Numbered from the stretch's first letter, positions 29,433 to 41,579 are shown. The stretch: 64,000 bases of DNA from Flabesymbios commensalis (GCA_964017125.1 OZ024902.1:55409245-55473244), one strand, 5' to 3'. Numbers and translations are program-made. The notes: generated by a model not told the origin, from the sequence alone.

Positions 29433-30317
29433 TGTTTTAATGCGTAGCAAAACAGATGTTAGCAAAAAAATCTGAAATGTATCAAATACACAGATGCAAA
29501 TCTCAAACAGGACATCATTTGTCACATATAAAATGTCTGGATTTCAAAACGTTAGGCATTTTTCATTCATTTGCAGCTGTCAAAAAATTGCGTCAGCAAT
29601 GACAGCTGCCACAGGCTGACAAATGTCCATGAGTACCCAAGATGAACATTGAGTATCCAGGGGAACATGAGTATGAATGCAGGCATATTTGTATCACGTT
29701 ATCTGTCATTGGTTATCACCCCTGATTAACTGATACCAGTCAACTCATGAAACGTGGGGGCAGATGTAGGCTTTGATACGACGAGAAGCGTATGTAGGAA
29801 TGTAAACCCACCAAGTGCAAAAGTAGGACTCATGTTATGATCTCTCAGTCAATTGTCAATCAATTTTAGTTAAATTGTCCAACACTATTTTTTTAGTGAT
29901 GCGGTGATAACCTTGAGAATTTATTGTAGTAGTACTATAATAATGTAGTAAGTGACGCCTTCTCTATGGCACTATCTTGTCAGAGTTAATTTACATGTAA
30001 AATAGTCGTGTAATGTTGAAGGGGGTCGCCGCATGTAATTAATATAATTTAGTGATAGTAAATTTCATGAAGAATTGACGGAGAAATCAGTGGAATTCAC
30101 CGCGGCTATTGTGAATCTGACTATAATCGCAACTAAACGTGTAAACACGCAATACATGGGTTCTGATACAAAAGCATGCGACGGTAAATGATTGTAATCA
30201 AAGATACACAAGATGTCTTATGTATTGTTATTGTACAGTTGTAGTATACATTGCGAGTCATTTCTCTATGTATACTAGTGTACGGTAAACATACTAAAAT
30301 GTCATTCAGATTGAATA
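29433..30317. other. Mostly unassigned
   Basis: Only a small hairpin 'gcagctgtca' / 'tgacagctgc' around 29575-29608 stands out; no gene seen. Confidence 0.45.
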
Positions 30318-30455
30318 TTTATCTTCAAGAATGCAGGCCTGGCCATATTTTAATGTCTAGATTATCCAGGCTCGAAGCAGCGAAACTAAATATCGTTTCA
30401 CAGATCAGCCAAATTGAACCAACTTCACCGACAACTTCAAGTGGGTGAAAAATTA
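30318..30455. repeat. Family B relative, fragment
   Basis: Ends in 'acaacttcaagtgggtgaaa', the conserved right arm; the left arm is worn ('ttatcttcaagaatgc'). Confidence 0.45.
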
Positions 30456-30926
30456 GATTTGATAATTAAGAACAGTAAGAATTCCCACCAAGTTTCTTCC
30501 CATCAGTGGTGCAATGTCTAACATTGACCCAGAATTCATATAACTTTACAATGCCGGTATTTGATCGGATATAGCCTGGGGTTTTCTCCTATATCAGTTC
30601 CAGTAATTCCATTCTGCAGGTAATGCCAATGCGTTAACACAACAAACGTCGTAGAAATATTGTAAGATATCGATGTAATATTGCACTATTGAATAAGCGG
30701 CGGAATTGAAAAGTGGCAATTATACACGATGTTTTGTGAAAGAAATGGTCTCAAATTTCGAATCTGTGAGTAGGAAATAATAGCACTCGGCTGTAATTGG
30801 TGATATCGGGGCGCGGACAAACAGGGTGCCTTTGTCACCGGCTCAGTGGTCATATCGTGTGACAGTGTATCAGAATATTAATTATATGTGTGCCTAAATA
30901 CAATGGAAAGAGTCCGAGACATCGAT

Positions 30927-30989
30927 CCAATGTGGTTTCAATGTTGGGCCAGCGTCGTAGACGCTGGCCCAACATTGAAACCACATTGG
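30927..30989. repeat. Family A core: perfect 30-bp arms, 3-bp loop
   Basis: 'ccaatgtggtttcaatgttg' continues to 'ggccagcgtc', loop GTA, then the exact complement. Outer ends ('gagaca', 'gcgctgg') are not family-standard. Confidence 0.85.
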
Positions 30990-31233
30990 GAGATTGTTGG
31001 TGCGCTGGTAAACCTGGTGTAACATGATCGTCACCACAGCCTGTTCTGAATCAGGTTGGTATGTGGTTGTCAAATCAATGCTCCCTTCCGCTCTGCAGTG
31101 AATGAGACTGGTCATGCCACACTGGGAATAACTCCGATTGTGGTGTTTACCCAGCGCAACGCTCACGTGACGTTGAAATAACGTTGTTATAAAGTTTTCA
31201 CATCAGTATTCCAACTACATTATTATTGTTAGT

Positions 31234-31599
31234 TTAAAGGGACATATCCAGGTCTAAAATCATCAAAAAATCGGTGATTTTATTTTGGCTTATTATGACC
31301 ATGTGATGTAAACATGTGACTTGATTACAGACTAGAACTGCAAAAGTTTTTAATTTTTTGTGCTGCGCACTTACCAGTTAGGCTAGATATAGAGACGAAA
31401 TTCCCGTATTTCTTATTTTTGACATGGTTGTCAATAATTAGAAATCAGGAATTTCGTCTCTATATCTAGCCTAACTGGTGAATGCGCAGCACAAAAATTA
31501 AAAAACTTTTGCAGTTCTAGTCTATGAACATGTTTACATCATATGGTCATAATATTAAGCTAAAATATTTCGATTTTAGACCTGGGCATGTCCCTTTAA
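31234..31599. repeat. Family D long hairpin element with TTAA duplications
   Basis: Ends 'agggacatatccaggtcta' and 'tagacctgggcatgtccct', TTAA on both sides (31234-31237, 31596-31599). Arms meet near 31430. Confidence 0.88.
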
Positions 31600-31614
31600 T
31601 ATTGTGACAATCAA

Positions 31615-31680
31615 CCAACCATCCAACCGTCCAGCCAACAGACCAAACAAATAACCAACCGACCGACCGACCGATCAAAT
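31615..31680 (+). repeat. Degenerate CCAA/CCGA tetranucleotide run
   Basis: 'caaccaaccatccaaccg' to 'ccgaccgaccgaccg'. Similar composition to 55266-55450. Confidence 0.6.
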
Positions 31681-32167
31681 ATCCTATGAAATATCGGCCT
31701 ACATTGATCACGACGGTTCTTGTTGAAATACATTTACAAAAGTTGTTATTAACACACGTGGCGGCACAAATAAACGAACGTGTCGATTTTAATCAAGAAC
31801 AGTTAATAATCTTCAAGTAATTGTTAAAATTTAATCATTTCACCACAGGGTGTTATCAGATTCCTGTCTGTAATGTAACACGAGGAGGACTGTCATACGT
31901 GCCGCTGCAAAACGACAACCCCTTGACGTCAAAAAGAAGAGTGCAAATATCTTCTCTCAAGATCACAGGGTTGCTTCTGGTGATGGATGGAGGTCCATTG
32001 CCCTATCTCCGCACCACCTCCTTAGTGCCCCGAGTACTCAACCAAATCTGAATCATCCAGGTTCAAGTATGTGATGATGTACGACCCAGTATAAAAAATC
32101 GGGCAATCTGATGCTATATAATCTGGCTGTATATGTGATGTATTCCGTTGTGCCAAATCCCACACGA

Positions 32168-32208
32168 TATCTTGTGAATCGCTGCACGCAGCGATTCACG
32201 AGATATCA
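32168..32208. repeat. Short perfect palindrome
   Basis: 'gatatcttgtgaatcgctgc' against 'gcagcgattcacgagatatc', one mismatch. Confidence 0.75.
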
Positions 32209-32456
32209 TGCGGGGTAATTGAATTAATCTGTTTTGAGACCCCCGCGGGCGCTGGGAGCTCACCCATCTCAGCGTGGTGTACATGCACCCCTTCTTCACC
32301 TTTGAAAATGTCTCCTCCCATCACATAGCGGGATGCGGTGATCCCTATCCCGATAAAACAGCCATCCGGGAAATCACTTAATCCGTTTTGTTTACCGGAG
32401 AAATGCCCGGTATTCTGTCTGCGCAGCATACGCAGCTGAAGCGTGTACGTGCTCAT
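32196..32456 (-). CDS. Candidate coding exon or small gene, unknown
   Basis: ATG at 32456 opens 86 codons (MSTYTLQLRMLRRQNTGHFS onward) with balanced, non-repetitive composition ('GCFIGIGITASRYVMGGDIF'). A good donor 'GAGATGG|GTGAGC' lies inside at about 32263, so the exon may end there. The 3' end of the ORF runs into a palindrome at 32168-32208. No family recognised. Confidence 0.35.
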   Translation of the reverse strand: MSTYTLQLRMLRRQNTGHFSGKQNGLSDFPDGCFIGIGITASRYVMGGDIFKGEEGVHVHHAEMGELPAPAGVSKQINSITPHDIS

Positions 32457-32529
32457 GATGCGTGAACTAGAGTGGTGAAAGATATATTTATCAACTTAAT
32501 GATACGTTAAAATTAAAAACAAGTGAGCT

Positions 32530-32955
32530 TAGTGAGTGAGTGAGTGAGTGAGTGAGTGAGTGAGTGAGTGAGTGAGTGAGTGAGTGAGTGAGTGAGAGAG
32601 TGAGTGAGTGAGTGAGTGAGTGAGTGAGTGAGTGAGTGAGTGAGTGAGTGAGCGAGTGAGTGAGTGAGTGAGTGAGTGAGTGAGTGAGTGAGTGAGTGAG
32701 TGAGTGAGTGAGTGAGTGAGTGAGTGAGTGAGTGAGTGAGTGAGTGAGTGAGTGAGTGAGTGAGTGAGTGAGTGAGTGAGTGAGTGAGTGAGTGAGTGAG
32801 TGAGTGAGTGAGTGAGTGAGTGAGTGAGTGAGTGAGTGAGTGAGTGAGTGAGTGAGTGAGTGAGTGAGTGAGTGAGTGAGTGAGTGAGTGAGTGAGTGAG
32901 TGAGTGAGTGAGTGAGTGAGTGAGTGAGTGAGTGAGTGAGTGAGTGAGTGAGTGA
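32530..32955 (+). repeat. (GAGT)n microsatellite, about 106 units
   Basis: 426 bp with two interruptions (about 32597 and 32652). Same repeat and strand as 22245-22456. The minus-strand LTHS peptide it spells is not a gene. Confidence 0.97.
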
Positions 32956-34004
32956 CGTATTAAGAGATTGTACAAAATGTAAAAAAACACTTGAACTTTA
33001 ATTTCTTGCCAGCGATGAATTTCCAGCCCCTGATGTACATATAGCCATGCCCCTTGCAAAACAGATACTCAATTTCTAATTTTAATTGACTACCATGCCA
33101 CGAATAATTACTGCAAAAGAAGTATAAAAATATAAATATAAATATACTTTTGAGGAATGGCAACCTAAAGCTTATCATTCTTCACATAAATAAATAATAC
33201 TTCCCGGTGTTACATATGAAATTCCGAGTATAAACCCACGTACAAAGAATGCGATTTCGTCTTATCAATCATTATCACGATGATTTACTGAACACTATTA
33301 GCAAATATGACGTATATGTGACAATAATCCTGACGAAACGAACCAATGTTGTTAAGACGGTTGGATTAACATCTCGACCAATCATAATATGTCTAATCTG
33401 TGTCTGCCGCTTTGAGGAAAAAGATCCCGCTTGCATTTCCATATGAATCGCACACACACTGGGGCTACTTGAAGTATGAACCTCTATTATAATAGGAGTG
33501 AAGAGGTATGTTTCAGTATCCATCAGTCAGGTATGGGTTGAAGTACTTATTATTATTCCAGCTGATAACGATCAAGTAGACTTCAAACAATTACAAGTCG
33601 CATGCGTGTAATGATCTATATAAGGCGCACGATGATGACCCACCTCTGATATGACGGGGGCACGATAATTAGTCAAACCTTCTAAGTGATCTTTACTGTA
33701 TTTCACTCAGTTGATGATGGGATTACAGCAGAACTCGAAATTTCAAACAACAACAAGCACACCAAATTAAAAGAAACATTTCCGAATGTCAATGGTTGTC
33801 TTTATATTCACACACATATTTACTATTATCCTATAAGTACGCATGTGAGTACATCTCGAAATGTAAGCATTTTTATAGCAGTTTATTTACAAGCTCATAC
33901 ATCTATAGCAAATAATAGCATGACCCTATTAATTCTAAATATTGAATAATCACTTTGAAGTTGTTAGTTTGTTATTGAAACGAAAGGGTAGCACCACATA
34001 GCCG
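32956..34004. other. Mostly unassigned
   Basis: No gene seen. A TATA-like 'ctatataaggcgcac' at about 33616 is isolated. Confidence 0.4.
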
Positions 34005-34064
34005 AGTCTACGACGCTGGACCAACGTTAAACCAACATTGCTTCAACCTCTTGTGTCTGCTGGG
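34005..34064. repeat. Family A right half
   Basis: 'gtctacgacgctggacc' then 'aaccaacattg' and 'cttgtgtctgctggg'; left half absent. Confidence 0.6.
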
Positions 34065-34594
34065 CTTGCTGTGGACCCTGACAAATATTCAAATACCAAG
34101 GGACTTCTATGACAAGGACTGGGTGGACAGCAGGAGATCGAGGCATGGACAATGTGGGTTCAGTGAGTGCTGGTCATGAGGAGGGTGTGCGTGAAGCGTG
34201 TAAGCACACATCAGAAATCAGCCGAAGTCAGAGTATATTACAGAGATTACTGTCAGGCACACGTGCTGCCTGTTACTGAACAACCCAGTCATTTAGTTGT
34301 CACATGTGAACCCAACCATCTGATAATGTATTGTGACTGGCTGTTATCTTTAACACTCTGGGTGCTGAGGGACAGGTCAGACGACTTGACCATCTGGGTG
34401 CTGCAGGGCATCGGGGCATCGTAGACGGTGGAGGAGCTTCCAATAATCTAGCATAAATTTAACGTAAAGGTAATCGATTGTAACGGCCAACACTCGGTTC
34501 ATGGTTTCCTGCAGCAATTTATGATTTGACTGACGGACAATAATTTTATTGGAACTCAAACAATTCCGCACTTGTAGGGTTAAAATACGTTCCG

Positions 34595-34841
34595 TTAACC
34601 CTTTAACCGCCGGTGTCGCATATATTCGGGTTTTCATTTTTTTATTACCACATTAAGTACCACATTTTAAATATGCTAAAGATTAAATGTGACATCAACC
34701 AGCAAGATTTGAAAAGAGTTGACCTACATTTTGTCAAATCTGAATAATTTTCACTCACTTGAAGTTGTGGATCGCGTCAGCGAGACACAACTTCAAGTGG
34801 GTGAAAATTCAAATGGAATAATTTGGCGGTTAAAGGGTTAA
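34595..34841 (-). repeat. Family B element, intact TTAA duplications
   Basis: TTAA at 34595-34598 and 34838-34841, body 34599-34837. Same body as 19842-20079 in reverse orientation; 'cttgaagttgtggatcgc' / 'gagacacaacttcaag'. Confidence 0.88.
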
Positions 34842-35210
34842 TATATGGTTGCCGTGCGCTATAACTGGTCCAGTAACTGGTAACTAATACACGTACATTC
34901 CTGTACGCCTTTTATGTTTCCACAAATTCGATATATCTGATACAGAAGTCATGGTAAATTAAATAGACGTATATCACTTTCCATACATACACGTCAAATC
35001 GTGACTTGATGTGAAATTGTTATTCTATTTATATCGTTTCAGGCCTTTTTTGAACAATAAGATAATGATAGAACTGTCACAAAATTTTATACGAACGAAA
35101 GTTTCGTATGTAAATATATGATATAAGACAGTTATGTCTCTTAAAAAATCCCGTTTAAAATTGATGCATCTGTAAGGACTAGTATTGTCAGCAATCAATA
35201 AAATGCATGA

Positions 35211-35298
35211 AAACACGAAACGTCGACCCAATGTTGATTTAATGCTGGGTCGACATTGTAGACGGTGGGCCAACATCATATTGGGATTGAGTGTTTGA
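35211..35298. repeat. Family A palindrome, diverged
   Basis: 'gtcgacccaatgttgattta' with 'atgctgggtcgacattgtag' and 'ggtgggccaacatca'. End words worn. Confidence 0.55.
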
Positions 35299-35472
35299 TA
35301 ACCCAGGGAGCATCACAAAGCAGAAATCAGGACATTATTCTGGGGACATGGGTGCGGATATTTCTAGGCACGGCCCTCCTAAAGTAACAAGACACCGGTC
35401 AAACAGACAGTTCCCATCCACCACGCAACCACAACGTCAAACCGAAATTCAATACTTTTGGCAACGTTCAAC

Positions 35473-35712
35473 TCTTAAAGCGCTGAAGTACGTTTGTATA
35501 AACCATGGAGACCAAAGGGTTTTTTCAACTGGAAACCATCATAAATGTCTTAGTTAACTCTTTCTGATTCATTTGAATACCTATGTTATGGATCTACGCC
35601 CATTAGTATTTTTTTACTCTCACAGTGCGGGGATCGATTAAGCCGTCAGAATCTGACGTCTATACACGTCAGATTCTGACGTCTATATTCGATTCCCGCA
35701 CTGTAAGGGTTA
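35473..35712 (+). repeat. Family C element
   Basis: 'cttaaagcgctgaag' to 'ccgcactgtaagggtta'; double 'gtcagaatctgacgtc' hairpin with 'gattaagccg' variant. Confidence 0.85.
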
Positions 35713-35893
35713 GGCAACGTCGCAGATGCTGTTGAAACTATACAGTATCATTAAGTCAAGGACTAATGTAATATTATTTTATGTTGGGAACGTTAGTTTT
35801 CCGTCATTGTATTTGAGGCAGAAACTCATCTTGGCGGACTACTCATCTAGAAACACTGACCCCAACAACTCATTAATTGACATAGGTAATCCA

Positions 35894-36139
35894 TACAGCG
35901 CGGGGATAGTCCTTAGACGTCAGAATCTGACGTCTGTAGACGTCAGATTCTGACGTCTAAAGTCGATCCCCGCATTGTAAAGAATAAAAATATTTATAAT
36001 GATCGTACGCGTAGACCCATAACACAGGTATTCAAATGAATCAGAAAGAGCCAACTAAGCCATTGATGATGATTTCGAATTAAAAAAACCCCTTTTTTCT
36101 CCAGGGTTTTTATGAAAAATATTCAGCGCTTTAAGGGTT
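35894..36139 (-). repeat. Family C element, reverse orientation
   Basis: Starts with 'cagcgcggggatagtcctta', hairpin, then the 'tcattgatgatgatttcg' part and ends 'cagcgctttaagggttaa'. Confidence 0.8.
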
Positions 36140-36430
36140 AAAGTGCTAATCACGTCTATGGCCGCTTAGATATTGTTTTTATTTGTCCCTCAAAGAATCA
36201 AATTTGAAGGAGGAATGAGATAAAATCCACCAGATTGCACAGCATGCATGATCTTTGATTCAAATTACCCATTATGTGCATGAGTTGTGGTTCGCGGTAA
36301 CGAGACGCAACTTATAGTGGATAAAAATGGCAATTTTTGATTCAAATTATCTATTATGTAAGTAATTCTTAGCCACTTTAAGTTGTGGATCGCGGTAGCG
36401 AGACGCTACATGAAGTGGGCGAAAATGACT
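36140..36430. repeat. Family B relatives, two worn hairpins in a row
   Basis: 'gagttgtggttcgcggtaac' / 'gagacgcaactta' and 'ctttaagttgtggatcgcgg' / 'gagacgctacatgaagtgg'. Begins at the TTAA shared with the previous element. Confidence 0.6.
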
Positions 36431-36723
36431 TTCTAAATCGACGCTTTGAAAGAAAATCTCCAGTTTGGCATGTGTGGGTTGTGGATGTCCCACGGACCGG
36501 AAGCCACATTAGGGCGTGCGGAGTGCACAGGTCACAACAATAGGGGGGTTGACACGGTGGGCGCCCTGTGATCACCCGTGGGTTGTCAACCCCACCTCTC
36601 CCCTCACAGCTTGACGCCGGCGCAGCGTTCGAGTCCTCGATCACCGCGTCGATTGTGTTCTCGTTAAAGTTCACTTTCACAATCTAAATTTTACGACCGG
36701 GGCGTAATCAGGGTTACCACCCA

Positions 36724-36833
36724 AGCCAACATGATATGTTGGCCGATTAACGTTGGTTTACTGTTGGCCCACCGTCTACGACGTTAACCCAACAGTAAAC
36801 CAACGTTGGGCCAACGTCTCATGTTTGCCGGGT
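36724..36833. repeat. Family A palindrome, arm variant
   Basis: 'cgttggtttactgttggccc' against 'aacccaacagtaaaccaacg', core 'accgtctacgacgtt', right end 'catgtttgccggg'. Confidence 0.8.
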
Positions 36834-36999
36834 TGTCCCCAAAGGCTGCCGCAGATGACGTTGGGACTCCCATCGCGTCTTGTACCCTGCGATATAAATG
36901 ACGATGTTGATGTGAGAGGTATAGTACACCTTATAAAGATAAATATTTCTCGTCATTTGAAGTTGTAAATTGAATTAGCAGTTCCGTCTTCGAATGAAA

Positions 37000-37900
37000 A
37001 CATGGGAACAATAAGGCGTTATACAGAAATGTTCTACATAAATCAGAATGTGGAGCATTTCTCCATAAAACCTTACATACTCCTACCTAGCCGTGTCGTC
37101 CTCTCCGAGGCCGTGGATTGGTGTATTTGCTTTACCCGAAAAATCCAACATCCGAAAAATGTCCATAACTTTTTAATGACTGTGCAACCTCTAAGCTGAG
37201 CATGCGGGCATGGAACTAAAATGTTACTGATTCTAAAAATATATTTTTGACCTGATTATGCCACGATATTTTCCGATATGACAGTCGAAAGAAATATCCC
37301 ACGAATTTGTACGCGGTCAATCTGTGGCTGAAACCTGTTTCAGCCAATGGGGCTAACTCCTACTCTGCTAAACCAGGCTACTCACATTGCGTGATGTCAT
37401 CAGGGTAACATACACCAAGGAACATATATGTGGAACCTTCTTCTGCTATTATATGTAAGAGCTTTTGTAATATTTCCTGTGTAGTTGAAATATAACTACT
37501 AAAGGGGTCTTGAAGCCACACACGGGTACATCCCAAAGTGCTACAAATTCCACCATGCTGCTCTTAATAACTAAATATGGAGTCAACTAAAGTATAGATT
37601 GTTATCACACAACAGTTTTACCTATAGTTACCGTAAGGAGAAACATTAAAATAATTGTCGTAGATATATTTCGAGTATGATCTGTTACAAAATATGAAAT
37701 ACCATATAGTTACTTACTCAGAGACTCCAACTGAAATGACAAGATGAGACAATACTGTTGTGTCAGATGTGCAGTGAAGCGGTGGTGCCGGGGCAGGTTG
37801 ACTTATAAATCTTCTATCGCCTCTCAACCAATGATCATAGTCACAGTTTGGTGACGAAGGTCGGCGATCTGTTCAGCCAGGTGGAAGTTCACACTGTTCA
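37000..37900. other. Unassigned stretch
   Basis: No gene or repeat recognised. Open frames around 37840-37920 on both strands are short and unsupported. Confidence 0.4.
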
Positions 37901-37936
37901 CCACTTGAAGGCCAAGTGGACCAGCAGACTGACTAC

Positions 37937-37967
37937 TCCCCCCCCCCCCCCGTAACCCCCCCCCCCC
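37937..37967 (+). repeat. Double poly-C tract
   Basis: Two runs of ten or more C separated by 'gtaa'. G-quadruplex potential on the minus strand; a place where assembly length may be wrong. Confidence 0.85.
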
Positions 37968-38060
37968 CGCGTCCATACCCCCTGCTGGGGATCTCTTCTC
38001 AGGAACCCCTTCTCAGACCGCTTTACTTACAGATAATTTACCCCCCGTCGTCCCTAACTA

Positions 38061-38170
38061 CCTACCAAAGACAAAACATTTGTATAACATTTATACAATG
38101 TTGGACCAACGTCTTCGACGTTGGGCCGACGTTGCATACATGTTATACAAATGTTTTGTGTTTGCTGGGT
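38061..38170. repeat. Family A palindrome, reference type
   Basis: 'acaaaacatttgtataacat' arms, core 'gaccaacgtcttcgacgttg', right end 'tgtgtttgctggg'; left end altered to 'cctaccaaagaca'. Confidence 0.85.
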
Positions 38171-38260
38171 ACCTACTTGTTTCGGACGTCGTAAATGCGT
38201 AATTTCACCGAATAAATTTATTTAGCAATTATTTTATATTTACACTAATAATATACATAA

Positions 38261-38318
38261 TATCAGAAATGCATAATACATGCATTTCTGATAATAATAT
38301 GCATTTCTGATAATATGT
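38261..38318. repeat. Small AT-rich palindrome cluster
   Basis: 'tatcagaaatgcat' / 'atgcatttctgata', the second arm repeated once more directly after. Confidence 0.65.
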
Positions 38319-39069
38319 ACGTGCATATACATTATGTCAACAGCTATTCATTCAGCGCCACTGGTGGCTTAATGATGGCACAGTATTAAGCGAACACTGG
38401 CAAATAACTTTTTTTACCGAAGTACACAAATAATAAAGTTTAGCACGCATATGTGTTTGCCACGCAAAAGTCACCCAATTGCAGACGGTAAATTTCAACA
38501 ACTTCAACATTATCTAGGCCCCCTATATTGGAAATGTCAACAATAGATCAAGATGCAAGATAAAATGATACGTTAGGCATTCACATAGATCCAAACATAA
38601 CCTACCTCCCCATAATCAGATAAGGATCATAGAACCACACTGATATTTCATAAAGCCATTTACCAGATTGACCTTTTTTTTTCAGATTTCCTAGTGTAAT
38701 GTACCACCACTTCTATAGGACTGCGCACAATCGCCGTGTATTTGGTGACATTAACTTGTCAATTTTTAAATGACGACTCTGTTCCAAGATCATAATCTGA
38801 TATCCCTCGCAGCTTCATGTTACAACGTCATTAACTGCCTTTCATTTTTAGCAGCTAATCCAATTCGCCCGTGGTGACAGGTATTGATGTGAAGTTACTG
38901 ATTACTGTCATTAATTAGGCTAATTATAACGCCCAGGCGTACCTCTATTATATTGGTGTGTCGTAATCAGCCCAATAGTGATATAATTAGCCCATCCTGT
39001 GAAGACGCTGCAGGGGTTCCACACCAGGTTTTTTAGTTCACAATGCGTTGATTACCGATTCATCTTTGA

Positions 39070-39130
39070 ATTTCCACCCACTTGAAGTTGTGTCTCGCTA
39101 CCGCGAGCCACAACTTCAAGTGGGTGGAAA
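39070..39130. repeat. Family B hairpin, isolated and near-perfect
   Basis: 'tccacccacttgaagttgtg' / 'cacaacttcaagtgggtgg' with 'tctcgctaccgcgagc' between. Confidence 0.75.
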
Positions 39131-39581
39131 TTATTATCTGCTGTTAACCAAAAGTGAACCCACGTCATGCTAGATGGTGTTCATATATACGAAAAATATT
39201 CCTAAAAACAGAAATATCTGAAATTACATTTCTCATTAACTGAGCATCTAGTAAAAACGTTTTTATAATAAATTTCAGTGGAGTTTTATTTCATTTGAAA
39301 CTCCGGCGGAAAACACCGATAGAACCAGCGGGGGAATACCCATAAGCAGGCAGAGAGTGGTCTATGGCTTTATGTGTAGAAGAGTGCAGACATTGACAGA
39401 ATTCTGCATCAAATGTGAAGCCATTCATTGCCACATTTTTAGATGAAAATATATTTAAATCAATAAAAAATTAGTATCTGTGATCGTAAGTTATTGTGCG
39501 TTTCCTAAATTGCCAGGACGTAGGTTTAAATCCGGTGTCCGGATGCTCTTGCCATTTTTCACGAGTACCAGTACATCAGTA

Positions 39582-39694
39582 CCCAGCAAACACAAACCAT
39601 TTGTATAACATTAATACAACGTCGGTCGGTCCAACGCTTTCGACGTTTGCCCAACATTGCATAGATATTATACAAATATGCTGTGTCTGCTGGG
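39582..39694. repeat. Family A palindrome, reference type
   Basis: 'cccagcaaacacaaaccatt' and 'tgctgtgtctgctggg'; core carries an extra 'cggt'. A run of twelve G follows at about 39719. Confidence 0.85.
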
Positions 39695-40089
39695 TAGGCC
39701 TCTACTTCTTTTTTTTTGGGGGGGGGGGGGCGAGAAAACAAATAGATTCGATAAAACAATTGCGGACGAGACAGTAAGAGTAGCTGGACGCTAACATTGG
39801 AATCCCAGTGTTCTGGTTTCGAATTATTTATGGGGAAGTGACTGGTATTACATGGGTAGTACATGGTAGTACATGGTGCCTAAATAATGAAAAATGCCGC
39901 TCAGACAATATTGGACCAGTATCTTGTAGCTATTAACTATAAATGACAACAGCATCACCTATTCCCTTGTTCACTTGTAGCGTGTACATATCTTTGAATC
40001 ACAAGACAAAAAAACTTAGATAGTAAATCTGTCACCAACGCATTTTGCTACATTCACACACCCAGGTATAGTAGGGTATAAATCAGACA

Positions 40090-40198
40090 CCCAGCTAACA
40101 CCTATTGACCCACACTGCTGGTTTGATTTTAGGCGAGCGTAGCACACGGTGAGCCAACATCAAAATAATATTGGGTCAACGTCCTGAGGATATAATCG
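40090..40198. repeat. Family A palindrome in duplication copy 1
   Basis: 'cccagctaacacctattgac' to 'atattgggtcaacgtcctg'; core 'gcgagcgtagcacacggtg'. Confidence 0.6.
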
Positions 40199-40748
40199 CC
40201 TATCTGTATGCACGTTACAATCTATGTGCGCATATATCGTCTTATTGGGGTCGCAAGTCTCATTTTTAAATTTGAGCTTCGCACATGTTTAACCCCGGTG
40301 TGATAATAATACTGCTTTGCTGGGTCTGTATTTTCAAACTCACCTAATCTTTTACAATGGGACACTTTAGACATTTCTGATTTCACTTTACATTTACTTT
40401 CTCAACTCCAGTAACATAATATATTATCCGGTCTTTTTTATATGACGCTCTAAGCGCTCCCCCCGTGAAAGTCTATAGGCCCACCAGTCATAAATCTTAT
40501 TGAATGTACCCCCTTGCTCATTACGAACGCATTTTCTATGTGTTTCCAAACCATTTTTCATTCAGTTCTGTCACTTTAAGGATCATAAAAATAAATAGTT
40601 CGAATTTGAACATACTATGTTTTACCAAGGACACTATAGAAGGATTTGTAGTATCCTTGGTTTTACATACGCTAACAAAGGTGTATGGTTTATGTTCTGA
40701 TGTCACGTCTGAAGACTTATCATCCGAATTTACATCTTACCCCCTGGT

Positions 40749-40887
40749 CATCCCACAAATAATCTTAAAATTAAGATCATCTTAACTTTCTCTTATTTGC
40801 ATTGGAAAAGTTAAGATGATCTTAACTTGTACAATGCAAATGAAAAAATGTTAAGATGATCTTAAATTTAAGATGTTTTGTGGGATG
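40749..40887. mobile_element. Hairpin insertion present in one duplicate only
   Basis: Ends 'catcccacaaa' and 'tttgtgggatg'. Inside are three 'ttaagatgatcttaa'-like palindromes and two 'tgcaaatg' words. Copy 2 of the duplication has no such sequence at about 42520, giving a natural unoccupied site. Confidence 0.75.
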
Positions 40888-41067
40888 GGTCCCTGTTCTT
40901 TCATGTGCCATCTCAACTCCCCGGCGAGCATACAGCCCGGCCATTTTAGCGCTTTGAAGCTTCTACACATGGTCATCCCTGTCCTTCCAGCGACGAATCT
41001 TTCCCAAGGACAAAACATCGACCTGATGTCCCAATCAATGTTGATAGGGGAGAAACACCATATTTAT

Positions 41068-41313
41068 TTAACCCTTTAGCCGCCAAATTATTCAATCTGA
41101 ATTTTCACCCACTTGAAGTTGTGTCTCGCTGACGCGATCCACAACTTCAAGTGAGTAAAAATTATTCAGATTTGACAAAATGGAGGTCAACTGTTTTCAA
41201 ATATTGCTGATTGATGTCACATTTTATCTTTACCATGTTTAAAAGGTGGTACATAGTGTGCTAATAAAAAATGAAAACCAGAATATATGCGGCACCGGCG
41301 GTTAAAGGGTTAA
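41068..41313 (+). repeat. Family B element in duplication copy 1
   Basis: TTAA at 41068-41071 and 41310-41313; 'ccctttagccgcc' / 'ggcggttaaaggg' ends. Confidence 0.85.
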
Positions 41314-41426
41314 AACCCAAAGCGGGCGTTGAATCCGCACGACAGACAACTACAATTACAAAGCGACACCCTCTAACCATTGCGCCTCGTCGTCCTTCTC
41401 TGATAATAATGCGGAATTTTTTTTAA

Positions 41427-41577
41427 CCCTTTAGCCGCCAAATTATTCAATTAGAATTTTCACTCACTTGAAGTTGTGTCTCTCTGACGCGATCCACAAC
41501 TTCGAGTGAGGAGTGAAAATTATTCAGATTTGACAAAATGGAGGTCCACAAATATCAAATTTTGCTGAAATATCAAA
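41427..41577 (+). repeat. Family B element, cut off at the duplication border
   Basis: Left end and hairpin present, right part replaced by half of a family D element at 41580. Confidence 0.75.
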
Positions 41578-41579
41578 AA

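Larger units (their letters stand above)
39937..41577 (+). repeat. Segmental duplication, copy 1
   Basis: Begins 'aactataaatgacaacagc' and matches 41706-43213 over most of its length, including one family A and two family B elements. It carries an extra hairpin (40749-40887) that copy 2 lacks. About 90% alike by eye. Confidence 0.85.

Noticed and set aside
32529-33059. Long minus-strand ORF of LTHS repeats
   Set aside because: It is the translation of the GAGT microsatellite; all frames of a pure 4-bp repeat without stops are open.
36440-36690. GC-rich block with 'cacctctcccctcacag' acceptor on the plus strand and an open minus strand
   Set aside because: Both strands give short plausible peptides; no way to choose from sequence alone.
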